This document shows, in pieces, positions 48,885 to 62,087 of a stretch of DNA of 64,000 nt. The DNA comes from Leifsonia sp. ku-ls (GTDB lineage Bacteria; Actinomycetota; Actinomycetes; Actinomycetales; Microbacteriaceae), in NCBI GenBank assembly GCA_003367665.1, contig QKXI01000016.1, forward strand, positions 26,467 to 90,466. The letters run 5' to 3'. The position numbers and the translations under genes were made by a program. The notes under the pieces were generated by a model. The model did no database searches and was not told where the DNA came from. It saw only the letters and a program-made list of their open reading frames with translations. Every line of letters begins with the position of its first letter. Position 1 is the stretch's first letter.

Positions 48885-51800
48885 CTACTGCGCGGCCACG
48901 AAGTGGACGTCCACCCAGTAGTTGTGCGAGACCGTGTTGTTCGGGAAGGCCGAGGACGAGTACGTGTACGCGCCGCCGTTCGGCAGGGTCGAGAGGGGAC
49001 CGTTGGTCACCGCGTTGGCGAGGCCACCGACGTCCACCGCGTACGCCGTCCCGGTCGTGTCGTAGGACGCCCGGTACTCGGTGTTCGGCGTGATGGTCAC
49101 CGGCGTCGTGAAGTAGACGTCCTGCCAACCACTCGCCGTCTCGCCGGAGCCGGGTGCGCTGGCGAGCTTGTTGCCCGCCGCGTCCCACAGGTAGACGGTG
49201 TGCGTTCCGGTGTCGCCGCTCGCCTTGTAGTAGCGGATGCCGGTGATCGTCCCGGCGACGCTGGCGGTGAACCGCACGGCCAGCTGCGGGGACTGCACGT
49301 CGCTCCAGTTCGGGTTGGCGGGCGTCGCCGTGGCCGGGAAGATCGAGACCCCCGGGTTCGGCGGCGTCGTGGTGCCGCCTCCGGTCGTGCCGCCGCCGGT
49401 CGTGGTGCCGCCACCCGTCGTCCCACCCCCGGTCGTGCCGCCGCCCGTCGTGCCGCTCGCAGCGGGCTTGAAGACGATGTCCACGAAGTAGTTGGTGGAG
49501 TTGTACGAGTACGTCGGGAAGCCGCCGGCCGAGCCGTACAGGTAGCGGCCGTTCGACCCGGCCGGTGCGGTCAGCGGTCCGTTCGTGACGCTGGACGCGA
49601 AGCCGGCGGGTGTGTACGAGTAGTTGCCCTTCGGCGCGAGGTACGACACCACGTAGCTCGTGCCCGCCGTCAGCGTGACCGGCGTGGAGAGCTGTGCGGT
49701 CTGCCAGCCGCTCGTCGTCTCGTTCTGGAACGTGACGGAGGCGAGCTTGGTCCCGGTCGCGCTCCAGAGCGATCCGACGTGGGTGCCGGTGTTGGTGCTG
49801 CCCTTGTAGAACCGGATCGCCGTCACATCGCCCGCCTGGCTGGCGCTGAACACCATGCCCAGCTCGACCGCGGACGCGTCGTCGGTCGCCGCCGGCGTCG
49901 CCGGCGTGGAGTTGCCGAGCAGTGTGTACTGGGTGACCGTCGCCGCCTTGACCGTAAAGGACCAGGTCTGGGTCGGCAGCGTCGCCCCAGCGGTGGACGT
50001 CACGCCGGAGAGGGTCATGGTGACGGTGGCTCCGGCCGGAAGCGGCTGCGACGGCGTGAACGTGATGGTCGTCCCGTCGGTCGAGAGCGCCGCCGTTCCG
50101 GCGATGGCGGTCGATCCGTTGGCCGCGGTCAGACTCCAGCCGTTGGCGATCGGGGTCGAGAGCGTCACGGAGACGGGGGTGGCCGGGTCGACCTCGACGG
50201 CGCCGTTCGCGGGCGACTGCGAGACAACGGAGATCGGGTCCGGCGGCTTGGTGAACACCACGTCCACCAGGTAGCTGGTGCTCACCGACGCCGTCGGGAA
50301 CGCGTCCGTGTAGTTGAACGTGCCCGCCTGCCACGGCGCGGTGAGCGGTCCGCGGGTGACCGCCGAGGCGAACTGCCCGGAGGTGGCCGAGTAGTTGCCG
50401 GTCGGGCTGCGGTAGCTCACGACGTAGGTGGTCCCTGCGGTGATGTTGACCGGCGTGCTGAACAGCACCGTCTGCCACCCCGAGGTCGACTCGTTCTGGA
50501 AGGTCGCCTGCGCGAGCTTCGTTCCGGTGGACGACCACAGCGTGCCGACGTGCGTTCCGGTGTTGGCCTGGTTCTTGTAGAACCGCACGCCGGTCACCTG
50601 ACCGTCGACGCTGCTGCTGAACGACATGCCGAGGGTCACCGGGGAGTCCGCGACCTGCAGCGTCGTCGGCACGGTCGTGTCCGTGAAGACGCCGCACGGG
50701 CAGACTCCCGGCGCCGTGTCCGGCTTCGCCGTCGTGAAGCTCCAGGTGCCGCCGGAAGAGAGCACCACGTTGTTGGCGTCCTTCGCCGTCAGGGCGACCG
50801 AGTACTGGACGAAGCCGTTCAGCGCCGAGGTCGGCGTGAAGGTCGCGGTCCGGGTGGTGGACGTGTACGAGACGGTGCCGGGCACCGTGACGCCGTTCGG
50901 GTCCTTCACCGTGAAGGCGATGTTGGCGGAGGGGACGTCCCGCGAGAGCACGGCGCCGATCGTGGTGGACGCGGCCACCGACGACGAGCCGGGCAGCGGC
51001 CACTGGCCGGTCGCCACCAGGGGCGAGGTGTCGGTCGGGGTGAACAGCGCGTCCACCCAGTAGTTGCCGCCCTGGTACTGGCTGACCGGGTACTCGCCCA
51101 GCGTCGTGTTGTAGACGCCCGCGACCGAGCCGAACCCGCCCGCGACCGTGAACGGCGCATTGGTCTGGTTCCCGTACGGCCACTGGTAGGCCGTCGCCGC
51201 GTAGTGGCCGTTCGGCGCCGTATAGCTGATCGTGTACGAGGTGCCGGTGGTCACGGCGACCGGGGAGACGAAGTTGGCGCTCTGCCATCCGGACGCGGTC
51301 TCGGTGCCGAAGGTGACGGTCGCGAGGCGGTTGCCGTTCGCGTCCCACAGGGAGCCGGTGTGCGTGCCGGTGTTGGCCGTCGACTTGTAGAAGCGGACAC
51401 CGCTGATGAAGCCGTTCTGGGTCGGCGTGAACCGCAGTCCCAGCTCGACCGCCGAGCCGTCGCCCGAGTCGGCGGCGGCGGGTGCCTGCGAGCCGAAGAA
51501 GCTGTACGGTCCGGTCACGTTGACGGTGCGCGAGACCGGGGTGGACAGGTTGGCGCTGTCGTCGGAGGCCCGGACCTGGAGTGCGACGCTGCCGATGCCG
51601 TGCTGCACGTAGGTGTAGCTCCACGAGGTGGTGCCGTTCGCCGGGTGCCACGTCGTGCCGCCGTCGGTGGACACCTCCACGCCCGCGACCACGCCGCCGA
51701 GGTCCGAGGCCGAGCCGCTGATGGTCACGGAGGCGCCGTTGGCGATGTTCGCGTTCGCCGCCGGGGCGGCGATGGTGACCGTCGGGGCCGTCTTGTCGGT

Positions 51801-53423
51801 GCTCGCGGTCGCCGCGGTGAGGTTGCTCGACAGCGATCCTGGCTGCACGCCCATGTCGGCGAAGAGGTTCACCTCGGCCTGCTGCATCCGGGTGTCGGCC
51901 GCGGCGCCGGAGCCGTCGTGCTCGGCGTCGAGACCCCACGACCACTGGATGGTGCCCGCGCCGAACACCAGCGCTCCGCTGGACGCGCGGTAGAGCGTGA
52001 TCGAGTGCGTCGTCGTGCCGGCCGCGACCTGCTGGCCGAAGTCCTGCAGGTACTGCGGCGACGTGCCCGTGGTCGTCGAGAGCCGGATCAGACCGGCCGG
52101 ACTGAAGCCGTTGTCCTTCACCTCGTCGGACTCGTAGCCGATCGTGTGCGCGGCGAGCGCCGTGCTGGAGGAGAACATGGTCGACAGGCCCGTGTTCCTC
52201 CACAGCCGCGTCTTGCCCTGCGCCTGCGTCACCGTGATCGGGAGGTCGGTGAAGTTCGACATGTACATCGTCCCGGTGAGGGCGTTCTCCGGCAGCCCGG
52301 CGCCGTTCGCCTGCGAGGCGAAGCGCGGATCGCGCCAGGTGCCCGTCCACTCGGGCGTCGGGTCGATCTTGTCGTTGGCCCAGGTCTCCTTGTACGACAC
52401 GAGGGTGCGGTAGCTCGTGGGCGTTCCGGCGACCGACGACTCGTAGCGGGTGTGCCAGTAGACCTCGTTGCCGGAGAGGAACTGCGCGTTCACGCCAGCG
52501 TTGATGGCCGCCTGGATGTTGGCCCGCTGGTTGGCGGAGACGTACTCGTCGTGTCCGACCGAGAGGAAGACCTTGTGGTTCTTCAGCAGCGAGCCGTAGC
52601 GGTCGGCGTCCACGCCGCTCATGTAGGCGGTGTTGTAGCCGTTCTTCTCCAGGAAGCGCACCATCGGGTACTCGGCGCTGAAGTAGTAGTCGCGGCCCTC
52701 GTTGTCGCCGCGGGTGACGATCGGCCGGTTGTAGCTGATCTTGTAGGCGCGGCCGTTCGCGGCGCCCTGGTAGAAGTCGGACCCGCCGTAGGTGTTGTAG
52801 GCCTGCCAGGTCGGGTCGGAGGTCTGGAACAGCACCGGCGCCGTGCTCGCGTCGTTGCGCACGATGAACGGGATCTGGCTCTTGCCGCCGGTGTCGGTGC
52901 GGGTCAGCAGCGCGATGTAGACGCCGGAGACGGCGGAGGGCGGAACGGTCCAGGAGGCGGACAGGCTCCAGTTGCCGCAGTCGGTGAGCTCGGTCGTCGC
53001 GTCCCAGTAGCACTGCGGCTGCGTCTGCGGCAGCGTCGCCGACGGGGTGACGTCGTCGATCTTCCGGGCGCCGAGGCCCTTGTAGTACCCGGTGCGGAAG
53101 ATCTGGATGGTGTACGCCCGCGCGTCGGTGTCGATCTTGAAGCCGATGGTCCCGCCGATGTTGACGCTGATGTCGGTGGAGAAGCCCTGGATGCTGTCGT
53201 CGCCGGCGCCGTTGATGTCCCAGACGCCGGGATCGGTTCCGGTGATGGCGTTCTCGCACACGATCGGGTTCGCTGCGGAGTTGCAGCCGTTGTCGGCTCG
53301 CGCCGGCTGGCTGACCGCGAACGCCAGCCATGCGAAGAGGACGGCCACCATCGTCACGGACAGCGCCGTGAGGAGGGGCCAGCGCCGGCCGGGGCGCGTC
53401 AACAGGGCTTGAGCTTTTCTCAC
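48885..53423 (-). CDS. 1512-residue secreted multidomain protein with four DUF4082 domains
   Basis: Signal peptide to about residue 44 (ending ARA). Residues about 45-535 resemble the N,N-dimethylformamidase beta-subunit-like domain found in surface proteins (GFKIDTDARAYTIQIFRTGYY, SVGHDEYVSANQR, SGNEVYWHTRYE). An Ig-like domain follows (541-636), then DUF4082 copies at about 636-793, 908-1055, 1166-1320 and 1355-1512. Big_5-type Ig domains occupy 793-905 and 1058-1160, and a Gly-Thr linker 1322-1351. Each DUF4082 carries an RFYK/RYYK, TGTHT/V and SGWQ signature. No sortase signal or C-terminal anchor. GTG 53423 appears leaderless. It heads the minus-strand EPS operon, so a role in EPS binding, anchoring or processing is inferred. 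Confidence 0.85.
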   Translation of the reverse strand: MRKAQALLTRPGRRWPLLTALSVTMVAVLFAWLAFAVSQPARADNGCNSAANPIVCENAITGTDPGVWDINGAGDDSIQGFSTDISVNIGGTIGFKIDTDARAYTIQIFRTGYYKGLGARKIDDVTPSATLPQTQPQCYWDATTELTDCGNWSLSASWTVPPSAVSGVYIALLTRTDTGGKSQIPFIVRNDASTAPVLFQTSDPTWQAYNTYGGSDFYQGAANGRAYKISYNRPIVTRGDNEGRDYYFSAEYPMVRFLEKNGYNTAYMSGVDADRYGSLLKNHKVFLSVGHDEYVSANQRANIQAAINAGVNAQFLSGNEVYWHTRYESSVAGTPTSYRTLVSYKETWANDKIDPTPEWTGTWRDPRFASQANGAGLPENALTGTMYMSNFTDLPITVTQAQGKTRLWRNTGLSTMFSSSTALAAHTIGYESDEVKDNGFSPAGLIRLSTTTGTSPQYLQDFGQQVAAGTTTHSITLYRASSGALVFGAGTIQWSWGLDAEHDGSGAAADTRMQQAEVNLFADMGVQPGSLSSNLTAATASTDKTAPTVTIAAPAANANIANGASVTISGSASDLGGVVAGVEVSTDGGTTWHPANGTTSWSYTYVQHGIGSVALQVRASDDSANLSTPVSRTVNVTGPYSFFGSQAPAAADSGDGSAVELGLRFTPTQNGFISGVRFYKSTANTGTHTGSLWDANGNRLATVTFGTETASGWQSANFVSPVAVTTGTSYTISYTAPNGHYAATAYQWPYGNQTNAPFTVAGGFGSVAGVYNTTLGEYPVSQYQGGNYWVDALFTPTDTSPLVATGQWPLPGSSSVAASTTIGAVLSRDVPSANIAFTVKDPNGVTVPGTVSYTSTTRTATFTPTSALNGFVQYSVALTAKDANNVVLSSGGTWSFTTAKPDTAPGVCPCGVFTDTTVPTTLQVADSPVTLGMSFSSSVDGQVTGVRFYKNQANTGTHVGTLWSSTGTKLAQATFQNESTSGWQTVLFSTPVNITAGTTYVVSYRSPTGNYSATSGQFASAVTRGPLTAPWQAGTFNYTDAFPTASVSTSYLVDVVFTKPPDPISVVSQSPANGAVEVDPATPVSVTLSTPIANGWSLTAANGSTAIAGTAALSTDGTTITFTPSQPLPAGATVTMTLSGVTSTAGATLPTQTWSFTVKAATVTQYTLLGNSTPATPAATDDASAVELGMVFSASQAGDVTAIRFYKGSTNTGTHVGSLWSATGTKLASVTFQNETTSGWQTAQLSTPVTLTAGTSYVVSYLAPKGNYSYTPAGFASSVTNGPLTAPAGSNGRYLYGSAGGFPTYSYNSTNYFVDIVFKPAASGTTGGGTTGGGTTGGGTTTGGGTTGGGTTTPPNPGVSIFPATATPANPNWSDVQSPQLAVRFTASVAGTITGIRYYKASGDTGTHTVYLWDAAGNKLASAPGSGETASGWQDVYFTTPVTITPNTEYRASYDTTGTAYAVDVGGLANAVTNGPLSTLPNGGAYTYSSSAFPNNTVSHNYWVDVHFVAAQ
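49370..49455 (-). repeat. in-gene tandem repeat encoding Gly-Thr linker
   Basis: About six imperfect 12- to 15-base units coding GTTGGG or TTTGGG, forming a flexible linker between the third and fourth DUF4082 domains. The repeat length could vary by slippage without shifting the frame when whole 3-base multiples change. Confidence 0.8.
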
Positions 53424-53426
53424 ATC

Positions 53427-53506
53427 TGAGAGATTGTCACAAATCAGTGAGAAATGCTCACCCCCTAATTGGGGGAGGTCCGGGGAGCGCACGCCTCCCG
53501 TAGTCT
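53427..53506. promoter_or_regulatory. divergent EPS-type promoters (giant DUF4082 / GT2-GMC)
   Basis: The near-palindrome CCCCCTAATTGGGGG (53461-53475) is directly preceded by TGAG-AAATGC-TCA (53448-53460). Plus direction: 25 bases after it TAGTCT (53501-53506) is the -10, with GTG 53513 at the predicted start (leaderless). Minus direction: 24 bases from it CAATCT (53436-53431) can be the -10, with GTG 53423 seven bases further. A second motif copy, TGAG-AGATTG-TCA (53427-53439), covers that minus -10. Confidence 0.7.
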
Positions 53507-53512
53507 CAGAAA

Positions 53513-54367
53513 GTGACTATTCCTCACTCGACTGGCGCCGTGATCATCCCCGCGCACAACGAGGGTGCGGTGATCGGCCGCACGCTCACCCGCCTCCGTC
53601 CGCTCCTCGACGACCCGGACGTTGACGTGCTGGTCGTCTGCAACGGCTGCGTCGACGACACCGCCGAGGTGGCCCGTCGCTTCCCCGGCGCCGTGGTCCT
53701 GGAGATCGATGCGTCCTCCAAACCCGCCGCCATGAACGCCGGAGACCGCGCCACCGAGCGCTGGCCGCGACTGTACCTCGACGCCGACATCGAGGTCGAG
53801 CCGTCCGCGGTGTACGCGGTGTTCCGTCAGCTGGCGGAACCGGAGCAGATCGTGGCCGCACGCCCCGAAGCGGCCTTCGACACCGCGGACGCGAGCTGGC
53901 CGGTCCGCGCCTACTACCGTGCGCGCACGCGGCTGCCCGAGGAAGGCGTCCGGCTGTGGGGCGCCGGCGGCTACGCCGTCTCGCGGAAGGGGCACGAGCG
54001 CTTCGCCGCCTTCCCCGAGGTCACCGCAGACGACTCCTACTTCGACGCGCTCTTCTCCGACGACGAGAAGACGGTGGTGCCCACCCCACCGATGCGTATC
54101 AGGACGCCGCAGACGTCCTCCGCGCTGCTCGCCATCCTCACCAGGCACCGCCGCGGCCACGTCGAGCTCTCGTCCGTCCCCGCCGGGTCCGGCCAGCGCC
54201 TGCGCGCGGTCGCCGGGACGGTGCGCGGCCCCCGCTCCGCCCTCGATGCCGCCTGCTACGCGGCGTTCGCGGTGGTGGCGCACCTGCGCAGCCGCTCCGT
54301 CGTCGGCAGCGGGACGTCGCGCTGGGAGAAGGACGCCTCCACGCGCACCGCGGCCGGGGTGCACTGA
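53513..54367 (+). CDS. glycosyltransferase family 2
   Basis: A 284-residue GT-A enzyme: GAVIIPAHNEGAVIGRTLTRL, VLVVCNGCVDDTAEVARR, and the donor/metal motif YLDADIEVEPSAV. It lacks the membrane helices of polymerising GT2 enzymes; acceptor unknown. GTG 53513 is supported by the TAGTCT box 6 bases before it. The stop overlaps the GMC oxidoreductase start by one base (TGATG). Confidence 0.87.
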   Translation: MTIPHSTGAVIIPAHNEGAVIGRTLTRLRPLLDDPDVDVLVVCNGCVDDTAEVARRFPGAVVLEIDASSKPAAMNAGDRATERWPRLYLDADIEVEPSAVYAVFRQLAEPEQIVAARPEAAFDTADASWPVRAYYRARTRLPEEGVRLWGAGGYAVSRKGHERFAAFPEVTADDSYFDALFSDDEKTVVPTPPMRIRTPQTSSALLAILTRHRRGHVELSSVPAGSGQRLRAVAGTVRGPRSALDAACYAAFAVVAHLRSRSVVGSGTSRWEKDASTRTAAGVH

Positions 54368-56052
54368 TGAGGATCACGCTTCCCCCGGCCGAGGCCGTCC
54401 ACGACCTCTGCGTCGTCGGCGCCGGACCCGTCGGCCTGTCCCTCGCCCTGGAGGCGGCCGACGCCGGCCTGCACGTGCTGCTGCTCGACTCGGGCACCGA
54501 GGCCTCCGGCCGCAAGGACAAGCCCGTCGCGCTCCGCCACCGCGACACGATCGTCGACGAGGAGCGGCACGCGCCGGAGCTGCAGACGCAGCGCGCGGGG
54601 ATCGGCGGCGCCTCCTGGATGTGGGGCGGCCGCTGCGTGACGTACGAGCCGGTCGACTTCGAGAAGCGCGACTACATCCCCGACTCGGGCTGGCCCATCG
54701 GCTTCTCCGACATCGCACCGTGGCGCCCGAAGGCCCAGGAGTACCTGGACTGCGGCGCCGGCGGCTTCGCGGCAGACGACCCGGACTGGGAGGGCCTCGG
54801 CGAGCTGCGCATGTCGCAGCTGGAGCGCTGGGCCCGCCAGCCGAAGCTCGGGCCGCGGCTCGGCGCCGCCGTGCTCGCGCACCCGCGCATCGACGTGCTC
54901 GAAGGGGCGCACGTGGTCGGCCTGGACTTCTCGGACGACGGCAGCGCCCTCCACGGCCTGCGCCTGCTGCACCACGGCGAGCCCGCCACGCTGCCGGTCC
55001 GCCGCTGTGCGCTCGCCGCCGGCGGCACCGAGACGGTCCGGCTGCTGCTCGCGGCCCAGCGGGAGCTGCCCGACGCCTTCGGCGGCGTGGACGGCCCGCT
55101 CGGCCGGTACTACATGGGTCACGCCACCGGCTCCGTCGCCGAGATCGTCCTCGACGACCCCGCCGACTTCGACGTGCTCGACTTCCACCGCGACGAGCAC
55201 GACAGCTACACCCGGCGGCGGTTCTCCCTCCCCGGCGACGCGCTCACCCGCCACGAGCTGTTGAACACGAGCTTCTACCTCGACAACCCGCCGTTCTACG
55301 AGCACGAGCACAAGAACCCGACCCTCTCCGCGGTGTTCCTGGCGCTCGCGTTCGCGCCCGTCGGCCGCCGCATCCTGGCCGAGGGGATCCGCCTGCGCCA
55401 CATCGGCCCGCGGCCGCGCCACTACGGAGCTCACATCCTCAATGTGCTGCGCCGGCCGTTCCGGGCGATCGCGGACAGCCTCGACATCCTGCGCTGGCGC
55501 TACCTCTCGCGGGTGCGCAAGCCCGGCTTCCTGCTGCGGACCGACAACGGCCGGTACGCCATCCACTACCACGCCGAGCAGATCCCCAACCCGGACAGCC
55601 GGCTCACCCTCGACGGCGGGACGAACCCGGACGGCACCCCGACCCTGCGCATCGACTTCCGCTACACCGACCAGGACATCGACTCGGTGCTGCGCTTCCA
55701 CGCGCTGCTCGACGAGCGGCTCCGCGCCGCCCGCCGTGGACGCATCGAGTACCTCGACCCGCCCGAGCGGCGGGCGGCCGCGGTGTGGGCACAGTCGACG
55801 GACGGCTTCCACCACATCGGCACGACGCGCATGAGTGCGGAGCCGGGCGACGGCGTGGTGGATGTGGACTGCCGCGTGCACGGCGTCGACAACCTCTACA
55901 TCGCGTCCAGCTCGGTGCTGCGCACGTCGGCCGAGGCGAACCCGACGTTCACCGCGGTGTGCCTGGCTCTGCGGCTCGCCCACCACGTGGCCGAGGTCGC
56001 GGGCGCCGAGACGGTCGCAGCTGCGGACGAGGCGACGGCGCGCGTCGGCTGA
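54367..56052 (+). CDS. GMC-family FAD oxidoreductase
   Basis: A 561-residue flavoenzyme oxidising an alcohol group, possibly of a sugar. DLCVVGAGPVGLSLALEAADAG is the FAD fold, GGASWMWGGRCV the second flavin motif, and the C-terminal catalytic region reads GFHHIGTTRMSAEPGDGVVD followed by LYIASSSVLRTSAEANPTFTA. The HHIGTTRM form is typical of pyranose/glucose-type oxidoreductases. It is coupled to the GT2 gene and shares the EPS-type promoter, so modification of an EPS sugar or glycolipid is plausible. Confidence 0.88.
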   Translation: MRITLPPAEAVHDLCVVGAGPVGLSLALEAADAGLHVLLLDSGTEASGRKDKPVALRHRDTIVDEERHAPELQTQRAGIGGASWMWGGRCVTYEPVDFEKRDYIPDSGWPIGFSDIAPWRPKAQEYLDCGAGGFAADDPDWEGLGELRMSQLERWARQPKLGPRLGAAVLAHPRIDVLEGAHVVGLDFSDDGSALHGLRLLHHGEPATLPVRRCALAAGGTETVRLLLAAQRELPDAFGGVDGPLGRYYMGHATGSVAEIVLDDPADFDVLDFHRDEHDSYTRRRFSLPGDALTRHELLNTSFYLDNPPFYEHEHKNPTLSAVFLALAFAPVGRRILAEGIRLRHIGPRPRHYGAHILNVLRRPFRAIADSLDILRWRYLSRVRKPGFLLRTDNGRYAIHYHAEQIPNPDSRLTLDGGTNPDGTPTLRIDFRYTDQDIDSVLRFHALLDERLRAARRGRIEYLDPPERRAAAVWAQSTDGFHHIGTTRMSAEPGDGVVDVDCRVHGVDNLYIASSSVLRTSAEANPTFTAVCLALRLAHHVAEVAGAETVAAADEATARVG

Positions 56053-56061
56053 CCGCGCGGG

Positions 56062-61153
<5,092 letters not shown>

Positions 61154-61292
61154 GACCTCTCCTTACGGAAATCGCGGATGCCGCCACGCTACGACGCCCC
61201 GCGCCGAGGCGAAAACCGTCGGTGCGGCGCCTACAAAACGCGGAGGCGACGCCCCCTGCGCGAGTTGTGGGAACCATCCAAAAACGGCGAAG

Positions 61293-61368
61293 CCCCTCCG
61301 TCGAGTCCGCACAGACTGCACGGGCGTACGGCGCGGCGTGTGGAGTCTGTGCGGAGCCGATGGAGGGG
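61293..61368. terminator. 25-bp inverted repeat after the hexapeptide gene
   Basis: Arms 61293-61317 and 61344-61368 pair at 22 of 25 positions with a 26-base loop. On the minus strand it follows the hexapeptide-protein stop by 16 bases and is itself followed by CTTCGCCGTTTTTGG, which gives a T-run. Most likely the terminator of that gene; it lies about 140 bases upstream of the acyl-CoA oxidase start. The remainder of the 231-base gap shows nothing else. Confidence 0.7.
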
Positions 61369-61384
61369 CGGGATGGGTTGTGGG

Positions 61385-61867
61385 TCAGGCGGCGCGGCGG
61401 GGTGCACGCGGGGTGCGCAGGTCGCGCTGGGCGGGGCGCGGGGCCCGGAGCGGCGTGGTGAGCGCGGCGCGGGCGGCGGCAGCGCCCTTCAGTTCGATCA
61501 CGGTGCCGGCCGGGACCTGGGTGTCGCGCTCGATGCGCGCGCCGTTGCCGACCATGGAGTTCTCGCCGAGCTTCGCGCCGGAGCCGATCTTGACGCCGCT
61601 TCCGACGATGCAGCCGGCGCCGACGTGGACGTTGGCGCCCACGAAGGTGCGGTCCCCCACCGTGGCGCCCTTGTCGATCCAGCTGCCCGCGCCGACGTAC
61701 GCGTCCATGCCGACGCGCGCGTCCGCCTCGACGTAGGCCGTCGGCTCGATGTAGGCCGACTCGGCCACCCGCGCGGTCGGAGAGACGAGTCCTCGACCGT
61801 TCGCGTGACGCTTGTACTTGATGACGGCGCCGGTCTCGTCCTCGAGCTCCTCGATCATTCGTGCCAT
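61385..61867 (-). CDS. hexapeptide-repeat protein
   Basis: A 160-residue left-handed beta-helix protein. Repeats run from about residue 28 to 125 (SPTARVAESAYIEPTAYVEADARVG, GAGSWIDKGATVGDRTFVGANVHVGAG), ending in a basic Ala/Pro/Arg tail. No acetyl-transfer His is evident, so it may be an acyltransferase-like structural or carbonic-anhydrase-like protein. ATG 61867 follows AAGGAGGAAG. A 19-codon frame (61914-61855) overlaps its start and might be a leader peptide, but support is slight. Confidence 0.75.
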   Translation of the reverse strand: MARMIEELEDETGAVIKYKRHANGRGLVSPTARVAESAYIEPTAYVEADARVGMDAYVGAGSWIDKGATVGDRTFVGANVHVGAGCIVGSGVKIGSGAKLGENSMVGNGARIERDTQVPAGTVIELKGAAAARAALTTPLRAPRPAQRDLRTPRAPRRAA

Positions 61868-62087
61868 CTACTACTTCCTCCTTCGAGATCGCCGCAGTAA
61901 TCGTTCAATGACATAACACCGCCAGGCCGCAAGGAATTCCCTGGTCGTCCGGCGGAACGACGCACGGTATACCCATCGGCGGGGCAGGAGAAGGGGCTCC
62001 TCGGAAGGTGATTCGTCGCCGAGACCGGAACGGATTCCCGCGAGACCGGTCCGCGACGGATCGACGTGACCCCGGCCGTGCGCGCGC

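Noticed and set aside
49370-49455. Short tandem repeats resembling a CRISPR-like or minisatellite locus
   Set aside because: Units are 12-15 bases, in frame and code for a Gly-Thr linker; no spacers or cas genes.
48810-53429. A 1539-codon open frame on the plus strand opposite the giant DUF4082 gene
   Set aside because: It is the antisense shadow of a GC-rich coding region: Arg/Gly/Val-rich, no domain, no ribosome site, while the minus strand encodes clear domains.
53513-56052. GT2 plus GMC oxidoreductase as part of a mycofactocin locus
   Set aside because: No mycofactocin precursor, radical SAM or RRE gene is present; the context is an EPS cluster.
61855-61914. 19-codon frame overlapping the hexapeptide gene start
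   Set aside because: Weak ribosome site and chance overlap cannot be excluded.
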